Shown here in pieces: positions 45,594 through 54,261 of a DNA stretch of 64,000 nt; position 1 is the first letter of the stretch, and each line of letters starts with the position of its first letter. The DNA is from Rhabdochromatium marinum (GTDB lineage: Bacteria; Pseudomonadota; Gammaproteobacteria; Chromatiales; Chromatiaceae): assembly GCF_016583795.1 (NCBI RefSeq), contig NZ_NRRS01000008.1, forward strand, positions 19,987 to 83,986, in the 5' to 3' direction. Made by a program: the position numbers and the translations under genes. The notes beneath the pieces were generated by a model that did no database searches, was not told the DNA's origin, and saw nothing but the letters and a program-made list of their open reading frames with translations.

Positions 45594-46521
45594 AGCGAAA
45601 TCCTGCCAGGGTGGTCAGACAGCGGTGTTTGTGCGCATCCCCCTGACCGCGTTCGACACTGATTCCCGGCAACCGCAGCCCATAGACCAGATCCTGTCCA
45701 GAGGCCTCCAGCACCTGCCGGCACAGCAGCGCAATACGCGTTTCATCATCCACCGGCGGCAAGGCCGCCCAATCGAGCCACACCCGCGCGGCCCGATCTC
45801 CGCCAAACTGCTTGACCATCAGCCCCCGCTCGCGAGCCAGCGCCTTCCAGTCGATGCGCCGCAGCGAATCGCCGGGCGCATAGCTGCGCGCGCCGACAAA
45901 GTCATCCGCGCCCGTGCCCTGATCGCCACTGGCATTGTGATCGATTGAAGTCAATTGCTGAGGCGGTGGCGCCTGGGGAGCCGGTCGCGGATAGACCGTG
46001 GCCACAGCATCCACTGCAACCAGCGACCAGGCGCGAAACAGCCCCAGTGGATAGCGGGTTTCCAGCTGCACCTCACGCAGCAGCAGCGGCCCGCGCCGCT
46101 GCGTCTGCACCGGCAGCATGACCGGCGCCGCGCCACCCGCCGGCAGATCGATACACTCACCGCCCCGCAGGCAAATGGCCCCCCGCGCACGTTCGCGTCC
46201 ATCCTCAAGCGTGATGGTAAAACGCACCGCTTGCCCGGCAAACACCGGCGCCCCCGGCTGTGCTCGCACGCGCAGACGCAGCAAATTGAACCAGGCGTGA
46301 TGCATGCTGACCAGACTCACCCCGGCCATGATGAAGGTAAACAACAGCCCCAGGTTATTTTGGTAGTTCAGCGCCCCCAGCAGGGTCACAAACAGCAGCA
46401 GACCATAGCCCAGACCGGCGCGCGTGGGCAGAATATAGATGTGGCGCGGCCCAATGCTGGCCTGCCCCTGCTTATCCATGGGTACGCGTCGCAACAAGGT
46501 ATGAAACCAGCGTGTCAGCAA
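45583..46521 (-). CDS. DUF58-family membrane protein
   Basis: The protein of about 312 residues has two membrane helices close together near the N-terminus (after YILPTRAGLGYGLLLFVTLL). The DUF58 signature near residue 225, RSYAPGDSLRRIDWKALARE, is usually linked to MoxR ATPases. The start is unclear. TTG 46521 keeps the helix LLTRWFHTLLRR seen in relatives; ATG 46479 has no ribosome site, and longer ORFs overlap moxR. The middle gene of the MoxR-DUF58-TgpA operon, probably a metal-dependent assembly or folding factor partner; function unproved. Confidence 0.85.
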   Translation of the reverse strand: MLTRWFHTLLRRVPMDKQGQASIGPRHIYILPTRAGLGYGLLLFVTLLGALNYQNNLGLLFTFIMAGVSLVSMHHAWFNLLRLRVRAQPGAPVFAGQAVRFTITLEDGRERARGAICLRGGECIDLPAGGAAPVMLPVQTQRRGPLLLREVQLETRYPLGLFRAWSLVAVDAVATVYPRPAPQAPPPQQLTSIDHNASGDQGTGADDFVGARSYAPGDSLRRIDWKALARERGLMVKQFGGDRAARVWLDWAALPPVDDETRIALLCRQVLEASGQDLVYGLRLPGISVERGQGDAHKHRCLTTLAGFRCED

Positions 46522-46537
46522 AGTTGCATCCGTCAGC

Positions 46538-47497
46538 TCAGGGGACCGCGACCGCTTGCAGGATAAAGTCGGCAATTTCGGCATGTCCGCTCGGGCCATT
46601 GTCCTCACCGCTGAGCAGCCGATGCGGCACGCAGGAGGGCAGCACCGCCTGCACATCCTCGGGAATCACATAGCCGCGCCCATCAATCAGCGCCCAGGCA
46701 CGCGCCGCACGCAGCAATCCCAAACCGGCACGCGGCGAAAGTCCGTGCAGAAAGCGATTACTGGCGCGGGTAAAAGCCAGCAGGGCATGACAGTAGTCGA
46801 TCACCGGAGCGGCGACATGAATGTCAGTCACGCGCTGTTGCAGCTCCAGCAGCTGCGCCACGCTGAGCGCCGGTTCAATATCGGCCAGCAGTGCGCGACG
46901 ATCCGCACCAGCGAGCAGCGCCTTCTCCTGTTCCGCCTGGGGATACCCCAGTTCGATACGCATCAAAAAGCGATCCAGTTGGGATTCGGGCAACGGAAAG
47001 GTGCCGACCTGATAGGACGGATTTTGGGTCGCGATGACAAAGAAGGGTGTCGGCAGCGCTCGGGTTTCACCCTCAGCAGTGACCTGGCGTTCTTCCATTG
47101 CCTCCAGCAGCGCGCTCTGCGCCTTGGGGGTGGCGCGGTTGATCTCATCGGCCAGCACCACCTGGGCAAAAATAGGGCCAGGATGGAACTCAAAGCGCTC
47201 GCGCACCCGCTCATAGATCGACACGCCAATAATATCCGCCGGCAGCAGATCGCTGGTGAACTGAATGCGCGAATACTTCAGCCCCAGCAGTCGCGCCAGC
47301 AAATGGGCCAGGGTGGTCTTGCCAACCCCGGGCAGATCCTCGATCAGCAAATGCCCGCGCGCCAGCAAACAGGCCAGCGCCAGGCGCAGCTCGGCCTGTT
47401 TGCCGAGAATAATCTCCCCGGCGGCCGTCAGCACTTGGTCAATGGATTGGGCCTCGCTCGCAGTCGAATGGGTGGCTTGAGAATCAGGATTTAACAT
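46538..47497 (-). CDS. MoxR-family AAA+ ATPase
   Basis: The 319-residue ATPase (ATG 47497) has Walker A (DLPGVGKTTLAH), Walker B (VVLADEINRATPKAQSALLE), the MoxR sensor IATQNPSYQVGTFPLPESQLDRF and a C-terminal lid domain. MoxR ATPases act as chaperones in the maturation of enzyme complexes and membrane proteins. It is the first gene of the trio with DUF58 and TgpA. The open frame continues to a TTG at 47527, which I reject because the ATG gives the usual length. Confidence 0.94.
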   Translation of the reverse strand: MLNPDSQATHSTASEAQSIDQVLTAAGEIILGKQAELRLALACLLARGHLLIEDLPGVGKTTLAHLLARLLGLKYSRIQFTSDLLPADIIGVSIYERVRERFEFHPGPIFAQVVLADEINRATPKAQSALLEAMEERQVTAEGETRALPTPFFVIATQNPSYQVGTFPLPESQLDRFLMRIELGYPQAEQEKALLAGADRRALLADIEPALSVAQLLELQQRVTDIHVAAPVIDYCHALLAFTRASNRFLHGLSPRAGLGLLRAARAWALIDGRGYVIPEDVQAVLPSCVPHRLLSGEDNGPSGHAEIADFILQAVAVP

Positions 47498-47625
47498 GGT
47501 AATCAACGAATTATCCAGAATGGACAAGCCCAGCGGTTGCGCCGGCTCAGGTCTTCAGTGGCTAGAGATATGGGCACTCACAGCAGAAACACCCGCAGCG
47601 GCCACGAAGATTGTCGCATGATCCA

Positions 47626-48546
47626 TTATCCGCACAGCGGTACAGCGGCGATCAGCAGTCCCAACCCAAGACTGAACCAGCTCGCGACCCTGATGAGCCG
47701 CAGCGCCCGATTCAGGTCGGCAGCTCCCAGATTAGCTGGCCAGTCGGCGGCGCCCATGTAGGCGTCGCTGACCAAGCGTCCGCGCCGGTAGATCGGCCCC
47801 AGCAGACGTCGGCGCAGGGCACCAGCGCAGGCGGCTTCACTCCAGCCGGAGTTGGGGCTTGGCAGCGCAGCGTGCTCGCTCCAGGCGGTGCGCAGTGCGA
47901 GTCGGGGATACAGCGGCTCGCCGCGCCCGCGCAGCCAGAGTGCGGCAGTGGCGATCATCACCACCGACAGACGCGCCGGCAGCCAGTGAATCAGATCATC
48001 CGTGCGCGCGGCGCACCAGCCGAAACGTGCATAACGGGCATTGCGATAGCCAACCATGGAGTCGAGCGTGGAGATGGCCTTGACCAGCACCAGGCCCGGC
48101 AAGCCGAACAGACAGAGCGCCCAGAAAGGCGTCAGTACCGCATCGGTGAGATTCTCCGCCAGGCTTTCAATGGTGGCGCGCACAATGCCATCCGCTTGCA
48201 GCGGTGCAGTATCACGTCCCACCAGGCGGCTCAGCGCGCGGCGGGCCTGGGGCAAGTCATGCAGCTGCTCCAGCACCCGGCGGCCATGATCGATGAGATC
48301 GCGCGTGCACAGCAGGCTGTACGCCAGAAACAGATCCCAGCCGGCGGCCAGCACCGGATCCAGCGCCGCCAACGCGGCATGCGGCAGCCACCAGCCCCCC
48401 AGAGCCGCGCCCAGCACCAGCAGCCAGTGCAGCACGCCCCCGCTGCGTCCCTGTAGGCCAGCCGCGAACAGCCAGTGCTCCAGGCGCAGGCTCAGGGCAC
48501 CGAGCTGCCGGATCGGATGCCAGGGATAATCTGGATCCCCCAGCAC
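47626..48546 (-). CDS. cbiB: Adenosylcobinamide-phosphate synthase CbiB/CobD-like
   Basis: CbiB joins an aminopropanol arm to adenosylcobyrate in cobalamin synthesis, in the inner membrane. The protein shows the family marks GDPDYPWHPIRQLG and STLDSMVGYRNARYARFGWC, and DDLIHWLPARL with several membrane helices. The only ATG/GTG/TTG start is GTG at 48546. The conserved first helix (LWLLLLCAWLLDAV) is encoded before it, up to a CTG at 48597 that lies 9 bp after the stop of the upstream gene. So the real start may be non-standard. The rest is intact and 306 residues long from the GTG. Confidence 0.85.
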   Translation of the reverse strand: MLGDPDYPWHPIRQLGALSLRLEHWLFAAGLQGRSGGVLHWLLVLGAALGGWWLPHAALAALDPVLAAGWDLFLAYSLLCTRDLIDHGRRVLEQLHDLPQARRALSRLVGRDTAPLQADGIVRATIESLAENLTDAVLTPFWALCLFGLPGLVLVKAISTLDSMVGYRNARYARFGWCAARTDDLIHWLPARLSVVMIATAALWLRGRGEPLYPRLALRTAWSEHAALPSPNSGWSEAACAGALRRRLLGPIYRRGRLVSDAYMGAADWPANLGAADLNRALRLIRVASWFSLGLGLLIAAVPLCG

Positions 48547-48606
48547 AGCATCCAGCAGCCAGGCGCACAGCAGCAGAAGCCAAAGTTCTGTGTTCAGAAA
48601 GCGAAC

Positions 48607-49455
48607 TCAGTGCGACGAAGTGACGGCGTTAATCAACGCCTGCTGCACGCGCAGGCCGGCGTCCAGATCGCAGGTGCGCAGGATAGCCAAGCGATCGTGG
48701 GTGTGTGGATCCGGCTGCACGCTAACGCCCGCAGCTTCAGCGACTTGCTCGGCACGCGCATCCAGGCGACCCGTCCCAAAAACGGAGATCACAAAACCAC
48801 CCGGGATGGGTGGCGGGGGCTGAAACCTGCGACCGTCAACCAGATCGACCCAGGCGGCGATAAACTCAGGACCATAGAAATCGAAAAAGCCGTTAGAACC
48901 GCGCAGGTGCATCTCAACCGGCCGGCCGCCGATCAGCTCGATATTGCACAGGCCGCTGTAGCCGGGGAGATGCTGACGCACCAGCCCGGTCAGAATGGGT
49001 TCCAACTGCGGCATGTCGGCGCCAACTTCCCAATACAACGGGCGTGCATCCGAGCGCTCGGCAGCGGCGCGGGTATGGGCGAACCAGCGCGGCTCGCCCC
49101 GTTCGACCAGGCAGTCGCTGCTGCTCTGTTCGCCTTGGAGACGCTCGCACCAGAAGCTGCCGGGTTCCTGGGGCACCTCGCCAGCCAGAACTGCGCGAGC
49201 ACCCAGCGCCATGCCAGACAGATTGATGATCGGTTTGACGAACAGCTCGGTCTGGGGCGCCAAACCATAATCTGCTGGCGGCACCCCGCAGGGCGCCGCG
49301 CACAGCCCGGCGGACAGCGCCAGTTGCAGGCGATCATAGACTTGGCGGTGCATGGGATTGAGCCGCCAGGCAGCGGCATCATTGACCGCCACCGGTCGCC
49401 GTGGCGCCGGCTGAAACAGCGGCTCGCGACCGGGTTGAATGCCGATGAACGCCAT
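48607..49455 (-). CDS. ATP-grasp-like protein, unknown substrate
   Basis: The 282-residue protein has a look of an ATP-grasp enzyme. A central KPIINLSGMALGARAV loop is followed by a VEMHLRGSNGFFDFYG region where metal ligands (Glu/Asn) would sit. The assignment is tentative; no substrate motif is recognised. Its ATG at 49455 is 2 bp after the stop of the molybdopterin oxidoreductase, and CbiB follows at once, so the three genes are co-transcribed. It may modify a peptide or cofactor linked to that oxidoreductase; this is inference. Confidence 0.45.
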   Translation of the reverse strand: MAFIGIQPGREPLFQPAPRRPVAVNDAAAWRLNPMHRQVYDRLQLALSAGLCAAPCGVPPADYGLAPQTELFVKPIINLSGMALGARAVLAGEVPQEPGSFWCERLQGEQSSSDCLVERGEPRWFAHTRAAAERSDARPLYWEVGADMPQLEPILTGLVRQHLPGYSGLCNIELIGGRPVEMHLRGSNGFFDFYGPEFIAAWVDLVDGRRFQPPPPIPGGFVISVFGTGRLDARAEQVAEAAGVSVQPDPHTHDRLAILRTCDLDAGLRVQQALINAVTSSH

Positions 49456-49457
49456 GT

Positions 49458-51581
49458 TCAAGCCGCCGCCGGCATGTCCGCCTCAGCGCTCGCCTGAATA
49501 TCCGGCGTGGCGCGTTTTTCCACCTGACACAGGCTCGACTTGAAGGGCGGAAAGCCGCTGATGGGATCAAGCGTGTCGTCGGTGAGTTCATTAACATTGG
49601 CACCGCGCCAGCCATGCACACAGTGCACCACGCCGGGTTTGATGCACTCGGTGATCCGGGCGATGAAATTGACCTGACCGCGCGCCGAGCGTACCACCAC
49701 CGCATCGCCGTCGCTGATTCCGCGCGCGGCGGCATCCTCGGGGTGCAGTTCCACCAAGGGATTGGGAATGGCGCGGCGCATGCGCTCAATGTATTGATGC
49801 TGCGAATGGGTGTCGAACTTGGTGCGCGCGCCGCTGGTGAGCACCAGCGGATAGTCTCCGAGCCGTTCGGGGGTGGAACGCGGGCTTTCAGCCGGCTCGC
49901 GATAGACGGGCAGGCCGTCATGGCCGGCTTCGATCAGCTCGGCGGCATCGAATTCCACCTTGCCGGTGCGAGTGCGGATACCTTTGAGCCGATAGCTGCG
50001 ATCGGCATCCAGAAAACCGTGCTCGACCAGTTCCTCAATCACCTCAGCATAGACAGTAACGCCCTCGGGCTTGGTAAAGACTTCCTCGCGGATGTCTTCC
50101 GGAATGCCCTCGCCCGCCTCAGCCCAGGAGGCGCTCAAATCGCCGTGCCAGAATTGCTCAGCCATTCCCAGGCGCACCCCGAGTTCGAGGAACATCCGTC
50201 CATCCGGCTTGGCTTCGCCCTTGGGTGCAACCACCGCCTGGCGATAGCGCAGCTCGCCCTGGTAGGCGCAGCCGGGATAAGCGATGAGTGCTGGGCGCTC
50301 CAGGTTGGTTGCCGCCGGCAGCACAATGTCGGCTTGCAGTGTAGCGTCGTTATGGAAGAAATCACTGACGGCAAAGAAATCCAGCACCTGCAACGCCCGT
50401 TCCATGCGCTTGGAATTGGGCCACATAGCGGTGTTGATGCCCATGGCCAGCAGGGTACGGATACGCTGCGGGTGCCCGTCGAGAATGCAGTCCGGCAGCA
50501 GCATGCTTTGCGCCGCCGGCCAGTAACGGGTCCAGATCGGGAAGACTTCATCGCCCACCCGGGGCGGCAGCTCGTTCAGGCAATGGTCGAACAGCTCAAT
50601 CGGCTTGGGGCTGACCTTGGTATTGAAAAAGCGATTGCCGCCTTCGCGATCCAGATTGCCGGTCACCGCCACCAGCAAAATGAGCGCGCGGTGATTCTGA
50701 AAGCCATTGCTGTGCTGCACGGTGGCGGTCGGCGACAGGGTCATCTGCGCCGGCTTAACGGTGGCGTACAGCTCGGCGGCACGGCGCAAATCGTCGGCGT
50801 CAATGCCACAGATGTCCGCTACTCGCTCCGGCGTGAACGCCTGCACATAGTCGCGAAAGGCCGCAACGCCGCTGCACCAGTTATCGAGAAAATCCTGATC
50901 CTGCCAGCCGTTGGCAAAAATCAGATGATGAAAGCCCAGCGCCAGAGCGCCATCGGTGCCGGGGCGTAGCTGCAAATGCACATCGGCCTGCTCGGCCAGC
51001 GGGGTGCGGCGCGGATCGACCACGATGAGGTTCAAGCCCGCCTTGCGATTGGCCAGCGGATGAGTGTCGAAGGGCGGAATGGAGCCGCGCGGGTTGGTTG
51101 ACCAGTTCAGAATGCAGCGGGTCTTGGGCGACACCACGGTAGAAGTGGTCTTGATGCGCGCGCCCAGCGTCACCTTCTCGGCGACCAGGGTGGCAGAGAA
51201 GCAGCAGCCGCTTTCGGTCATGTAGTTCGGTGAGCCGAAGGCATGTGCCAGACGCTGTAATTGCGGCCGCGCTTCCTTGGTGTAACCAGCAAAAAAAGCC
51301 GCCGCCGGCGCGCCATGCTCGGCGCGCGTGTGTTCGAGTTGGCGGGCAATGGTGTCGAGCGCTTCATCCCAACTGATGCGCTCAAAGTGGCCGCTGCCGC
51401 GAGGGCCAATGCGCTTAAGCGGATACAGCAATCGCTCGGGGTGATTGCGCCGGTCGATCTGGGCGTAACACCGTGGGCAATCGGGACCAGTGATGCTGAT
51501 CGGTTCACCACTGGCGTCGGTTTCGACCGCGATAGCGCAGTTGGCGTCACATTCGTAACAGGTACTGGGGAGCGTCGGCAT
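49458..51581 (-). CDS. Molybdopterin oxidoreductase (DMSO-reductase superfamily)
   Basis: The 707-residue protein begins with a [4Fe-4S] motif CYECDANC (Cys8, 11, 15) plus Cys35 or Cys38. It has the molybdopterin oxidoreductase core and a C-terminal dinucleotide-binding domain with LTSGARTKFDTHSQHQ. A Cys in ESGCCFSAT may be the metal ligand. There is no Tat or Sec signal, so it is cytoplasmic. The substrate (nitrate, formate, thiosulfate, others) cannot be told. It is followed by an ATP-grasp-like gene, and no electron-transfer subunit is adjacent. Confidence 0.88.
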   Translation of the reverse strand: MPTLPSTCYECDANCAIAVETDASGEPISITGPDCPRCYAQIDRRNHPERLLYPLKRIGPRGSGHFERISWDEALDTIARQLEHTRAEHGAPAAAFFAGYTKEARPQLQRLAHAFGSPNYMTESGCCFSATLVAEKVTLGARIKTTSTVVSPKTRCILNWSTNPRGSIPPFDTHPLANRKAGLNLIVVDPRRTPLAEQADVHLQLRPGTDGALALGFHHLIFANGWQDQDFLDNWCSGVAAFRDYVQAFTPERVADICGIDADDLRRAAELYATVKPAQMTLSPTATVQHSNGFQNHRALILLVAVTGNLDREGGNRFFNTKVSPKPIELFDHCLNELPPRVGDEVFPIWTRYWPAAQSMLLPDCILDGHPQRIRTLLAMGINTAMWPNSKRMERALQVLDFFAVSDFFHNDATLQADIVLPAATNLERPALIAYPGCAYQGELRYRQAVVAPKGEAKPDGRMFLELGVRLGMAEQFWHGDLSASWAEAGEGIPEDIREEVFTKPEGVTVYAEVIEELVEHGFLDADRSYRLKGIRTRTGKVEFDAAELIEAGHDGLPVYREPAESPRSTPERLGDYPLVLTSGARTKFDTHSQHQYIERMRRAIPNPLVELHPEDAAARGISDGDAVVVRSARGQVNFIARITECIKPGVVHCVHGWRGANVNELTDDTLDPISGFPPFKSSLCQVEKRATPDIQASAEADMPAAA

Positions 51582-51608
51582 CGGCGGGTCTTACCTCGTG
51601 CAATGATG

Positions 51609-52424
51609 TCAGGCAGCGGCGGTGAACAGGCCGTAATGGTAGGCGCCCTCAATGACGCCACTGGTGTAGTAACCCGACAGGCCCTGGAAGTTGCCCTGGG
51701 CAAAATACACCCGCAACGCCGGATTGGCGGCCTGAGCGTCCTGCACACTCTTGACCAGCTGCTCATCGGCATTGCGCACCAACACGCCGGAGAAACCAGC
51801 CGTCAGCGGGAAAACATCATTGCCGCTGTCGCCGCAGAAGACCACAGCGGATTTTTCCAGCCCCAGCTTGTCGGCGACAAATTCCAGCGCGGTTTGTTTG
51901 TTGGCGCTCTGGGGGAGAAAATCCAGCAGACCCTCGCCGCTTTGCGAATCGAAGCTGTAAATGGCGCTCTCATCAAAGCGTCCCTGCACCTGCCGCTCCA
52001 CCTCGGCAAGGATCGCCTCACTGCGCGCATGATCGACAAAGTAGCTTTGCTTGAAGGGGTTGAGATTCTCCGGCGGCTGTTCGGTCAGCCCGTCGATGCC
52101 CGCCACGGCGGACTTGATGCCCGCGACATCCCAGCGCGGGCTCTTGGCACGCACATGGGCAATCCAGGCCTCATCAAAACGCCACTGACCCTCCGCATAC
52201 TCGCGAATGGTGGTACCGACATCGCCGATCAGCACATGCGGATGCCGGATACCAAACTCGGCAATCGCCTGTTCGGTCAGCTCCAGGCTACGGCCGGTGA
52301 CATAGACCACATAGGTCTGCTGCTGTTCGGTGAGCTGGTTGAATAATTCGATCGCCTGCGGATCTGCTTCCCAACGGCCATTGGGGAGCAGGGTGCGATC
52401 AAGATCGGTGGCAAGTACCTTCAT
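51609..52424 (-). CDS. HAD-family sucrose-phosphate phosphatase-like hydrolase
   Basis: The protein (ATG 52424, AGGAG upstream) has 271 residues. It has HAD motif I DLDRTLL with nucleophile Asp, a Lys element, and motif IV FCGDSGNDVF. This is the subfamily of sucrose-6-phosphate and mannosyl/glucosyl-3-phosphoglycerate phosphatases. It should remove phosphate from a sugar or sugar-glycerate phosphate made as a compatible solute. Its start lies just downstream of the GH13 phosphorylase gene, suggesting a shared pathway. Confidence 0.85.
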   Translation of the reverse strand: MKVLATDLDRTLLPNGRWEADPQAIELFNQLTEQQQTYVVYVTGRSLELTEQAIAEFGIRHPHVLIGDVGTTIREYAEGQWRFDEAWIAHVRAKSPRWDVAGIKSAVAGIDGLTEQPPENLNPFKQSYFVDHARSEAILAEVERQVQGRFDESAIYSFDSQSGEGLLDFLPQSANKQTALEFVADKLGLEKSAVVFCGDSGNDVFPLTAGFSGVLVRNADEQLVKSVQDAQAANPALRVYFAQGNFQGLSGYYTSGVIEGAYHYGLFTAAA

Positions 52425-52449
52425 ACTGGTTGTGCTCCTGTACTGGCGA

Positions 52450-54207
52450 TTACAGACACTGCTTGGTGTGCATCTGTCCTTCGGCATCCGTGTAGCGGAT
52501 GTTAAACGTCAGATCGCTTAGGTTAGCGTCCAACTCGGCAATGAAATCCTCTTGGCGCCAGTGCAGGGACAGCTGATGAGCCTCGGTGTCTTGCACAGTC
52601 AACTGCCCATGAAAGGCGGGCGCCAGATTGCGCATGCGAATTAGCCCCAGCTGATCGCGCACAATCGGCTTGTGCAGACCTTCTTCAATCTCGCTCAGGC
52701 TGAGATTCGTGCGGTTGATTTCCTTATGGCCGGCCGCTCCGCCGCGATCCGCCGCGACATAGTCGTTCTTGCCGGCGAACAGATCCAGATACCACACTTG
52801 GGGAATGCCAGGAATGAACATCTGAATGGCACGGGCGAGCAGCAACTTGCGCTCATCCTCACCCAGGGCGCTGAAAAAGGTGGCATTCAGCTGGTAATAG
52901 GCAATCTTCTTGCCGTCGGCATCATAGAGGTTTTTCACCCGTCCGCCGCGATCAATCAGGCGCTCCATAGTGGCCTCAATCTGGGCATCATCGAGCAGCC
53001 CGGGGCGCAGACCGCCATCGACTTCGACACCGCGCAAATCCAGCACTGGAATACCGTCATGGCAACCGAGCATATTAATGGTAACCAGCCCCTTGCTGGT
53101 GACTTCCTTGATCCAGTTGAGCAGGGCGCGGTTATGGCCGCGATCCAGTGCGTCAATCACCAAGCCGGGGAAAAAGAAGTCATAGATGGGAAAGCCCTCG
53201 GCGGCAACTTCTTCATGCAGACCACGCCCATACTCGGAATGGACCTCGGGAAAAATAATCAGATTATAATCGGCAGCGATGCGTTTGAGCCGATCCAGGT
53301 ATTCCCAAGTACCCGGCTTATTGAAAAAGTTCGCCTCACCCGGTGCCTTATGCAAATAGGCGAAAGCATCGAGGCGAATGATGCGCGCGCCATAGCTTTT
53401 GAGCTTGGCGAAGGTCTGGGCATAGAACTCCCACACCTTCTCCGAGTTGGCGTTTAAGTCCATCTGCCCCAGATAGTCGCGCTTGCTTTCGACGATGTCT
53501 TTGACCGACTGTCGGTAGGCCCCCAGGTCACCAAAGTTAATAGTGTCGATCTGGCTGTTGGCACGAATGGCCTCATTGGTGATGGTCAGAATCTGGGTCT
53601 TGGCCTCATCATCGAGATCGGTGATCGACTCCAGATCATCCATGTCCAGCTCCTGATAGAGGATCTGCTGGTAAAAGGTATTCCAGTAGGGTTTCAGGGA
53701 GCCATCCGGAAAGCGCACCATTAGAATGGGCAGACCCGGCTTGCGCATGAACAGCTTTTGCAGGCACCAGTCATCCGGAATCACATAGCCGTCGGGGCCC
53801 ATGCTGCCATGCTCAGCCCAGAACTTGTTCCAATCGACAAAGAAGTCGCGATACTTGGACTCATCACCGGCCCGCAGCAAATCCTGAAACTGTGGGGAGC
53901 GTACCGAGAGATGGTTCAGCACCAAGTCAAATTTAAACTCGATATTCAGCGCCTTGAGTTCCTGAATATCCTCCTCGCTCACCAGCTCGGAGTTGATGTC
54001 GTAGTCGATAATGGAAAAACCGCGATCAAGATCGCTGTTAAAAAAAGTGGGCAGAATATAGAGCAGTGAAAAGGTATCCTGGAACTCCGGCTTTTTCAGC
54101 AAGGCCACAAGGTCGGACATTCGCTCCCCGATACTGTCAGGATAGGCGTTAAACATGACGCCCTGCGGGAGGTTTTGCTGCTGCGGCAGTGTTGGGATGG
54201 CTATCAT
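52450..54207 (-). CDS. GH13 subfamily 18 sucrose-phosphorylase-like enzyme
   Basis: The 585-residue enzyme reversibly phosphorolyses a glucoside. It has the GH13 catalytic residues: nucleophile Asp280 in IIRLDAF, acid/base Glu321 in IIFPEVHSEYG, and His383-Asp384 in LGCHDGIPVL. Compared with sucrose phosphorylase (about 500 residues) it carries about 55 extra residues near 190-245. The substrate may be sucrose, glucosylglycerol or glucosylglycerate. Next to a HAD sugar phosphatase, it suggests recycling of an osmolyte. A predicted transporter is divergent. Confidence 0.88.
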   Translation of the reverse strand: MIAIPTLPQQQNLPQGVMFNAYPDSIGERMSDLVALLKKPEFQDTFSLLYILPTFFNSDLDRGFSIIDYDINSELVSEEDIQELKALNIEFKFDLVLNHLSVRSPQFQDLLRAGDESKYRDFFVDWNKFWAEHGSMGPDGYVIPDDWCLQKLFMRKPGLPILMVRFPDGSLKPYWNTFYQQILYQELDMDDLESITDLDDEAKTQILTITNEAIRANSQIDTINFGDLGAYRQSVKDIVESKRDYLGQMDLNANSEKVWEFYAQTFAKLKSYGARIIRLDAFAYLHKAPGEANFFNKPGTWEYLDRLKRIAADYNLIIFPEVHSEYGRGLHEEVAAEGFPIYDFFFPGLVIDALDRGHNRALLNWIKEVTSKGLVTINMLGCHDGIPVLDLRGVEVDGGLRPGLLDDAQIEATMERLIDRGGRVKNLYDADGKKIAYYQLNATFFSALGEDERKLLLARAIQMFIPGIPQVWYLDLFAGKNDYVAADRGGAAGHKEINRTNLSLSEIEEGLHKPIVRDQLGLIRMRNLAPAFHGQLTVQDTEAHQLSLHWRQEDFIAELDANLSDLTFNIRYTDAEGQMHTKQCL

Positions 54208-54261
54208 AAAAAAGGACTGTCCGTCGTCTGCTGGTTGTGTGAAATGCGCATTATATACCCA

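Noticed and set aside
49614..50969. 451-codon open frame opposite the molybdopterin oxidoreductase
   Set aside because: Shadow of the real gene; no recognisable motifs and no ribosome site.
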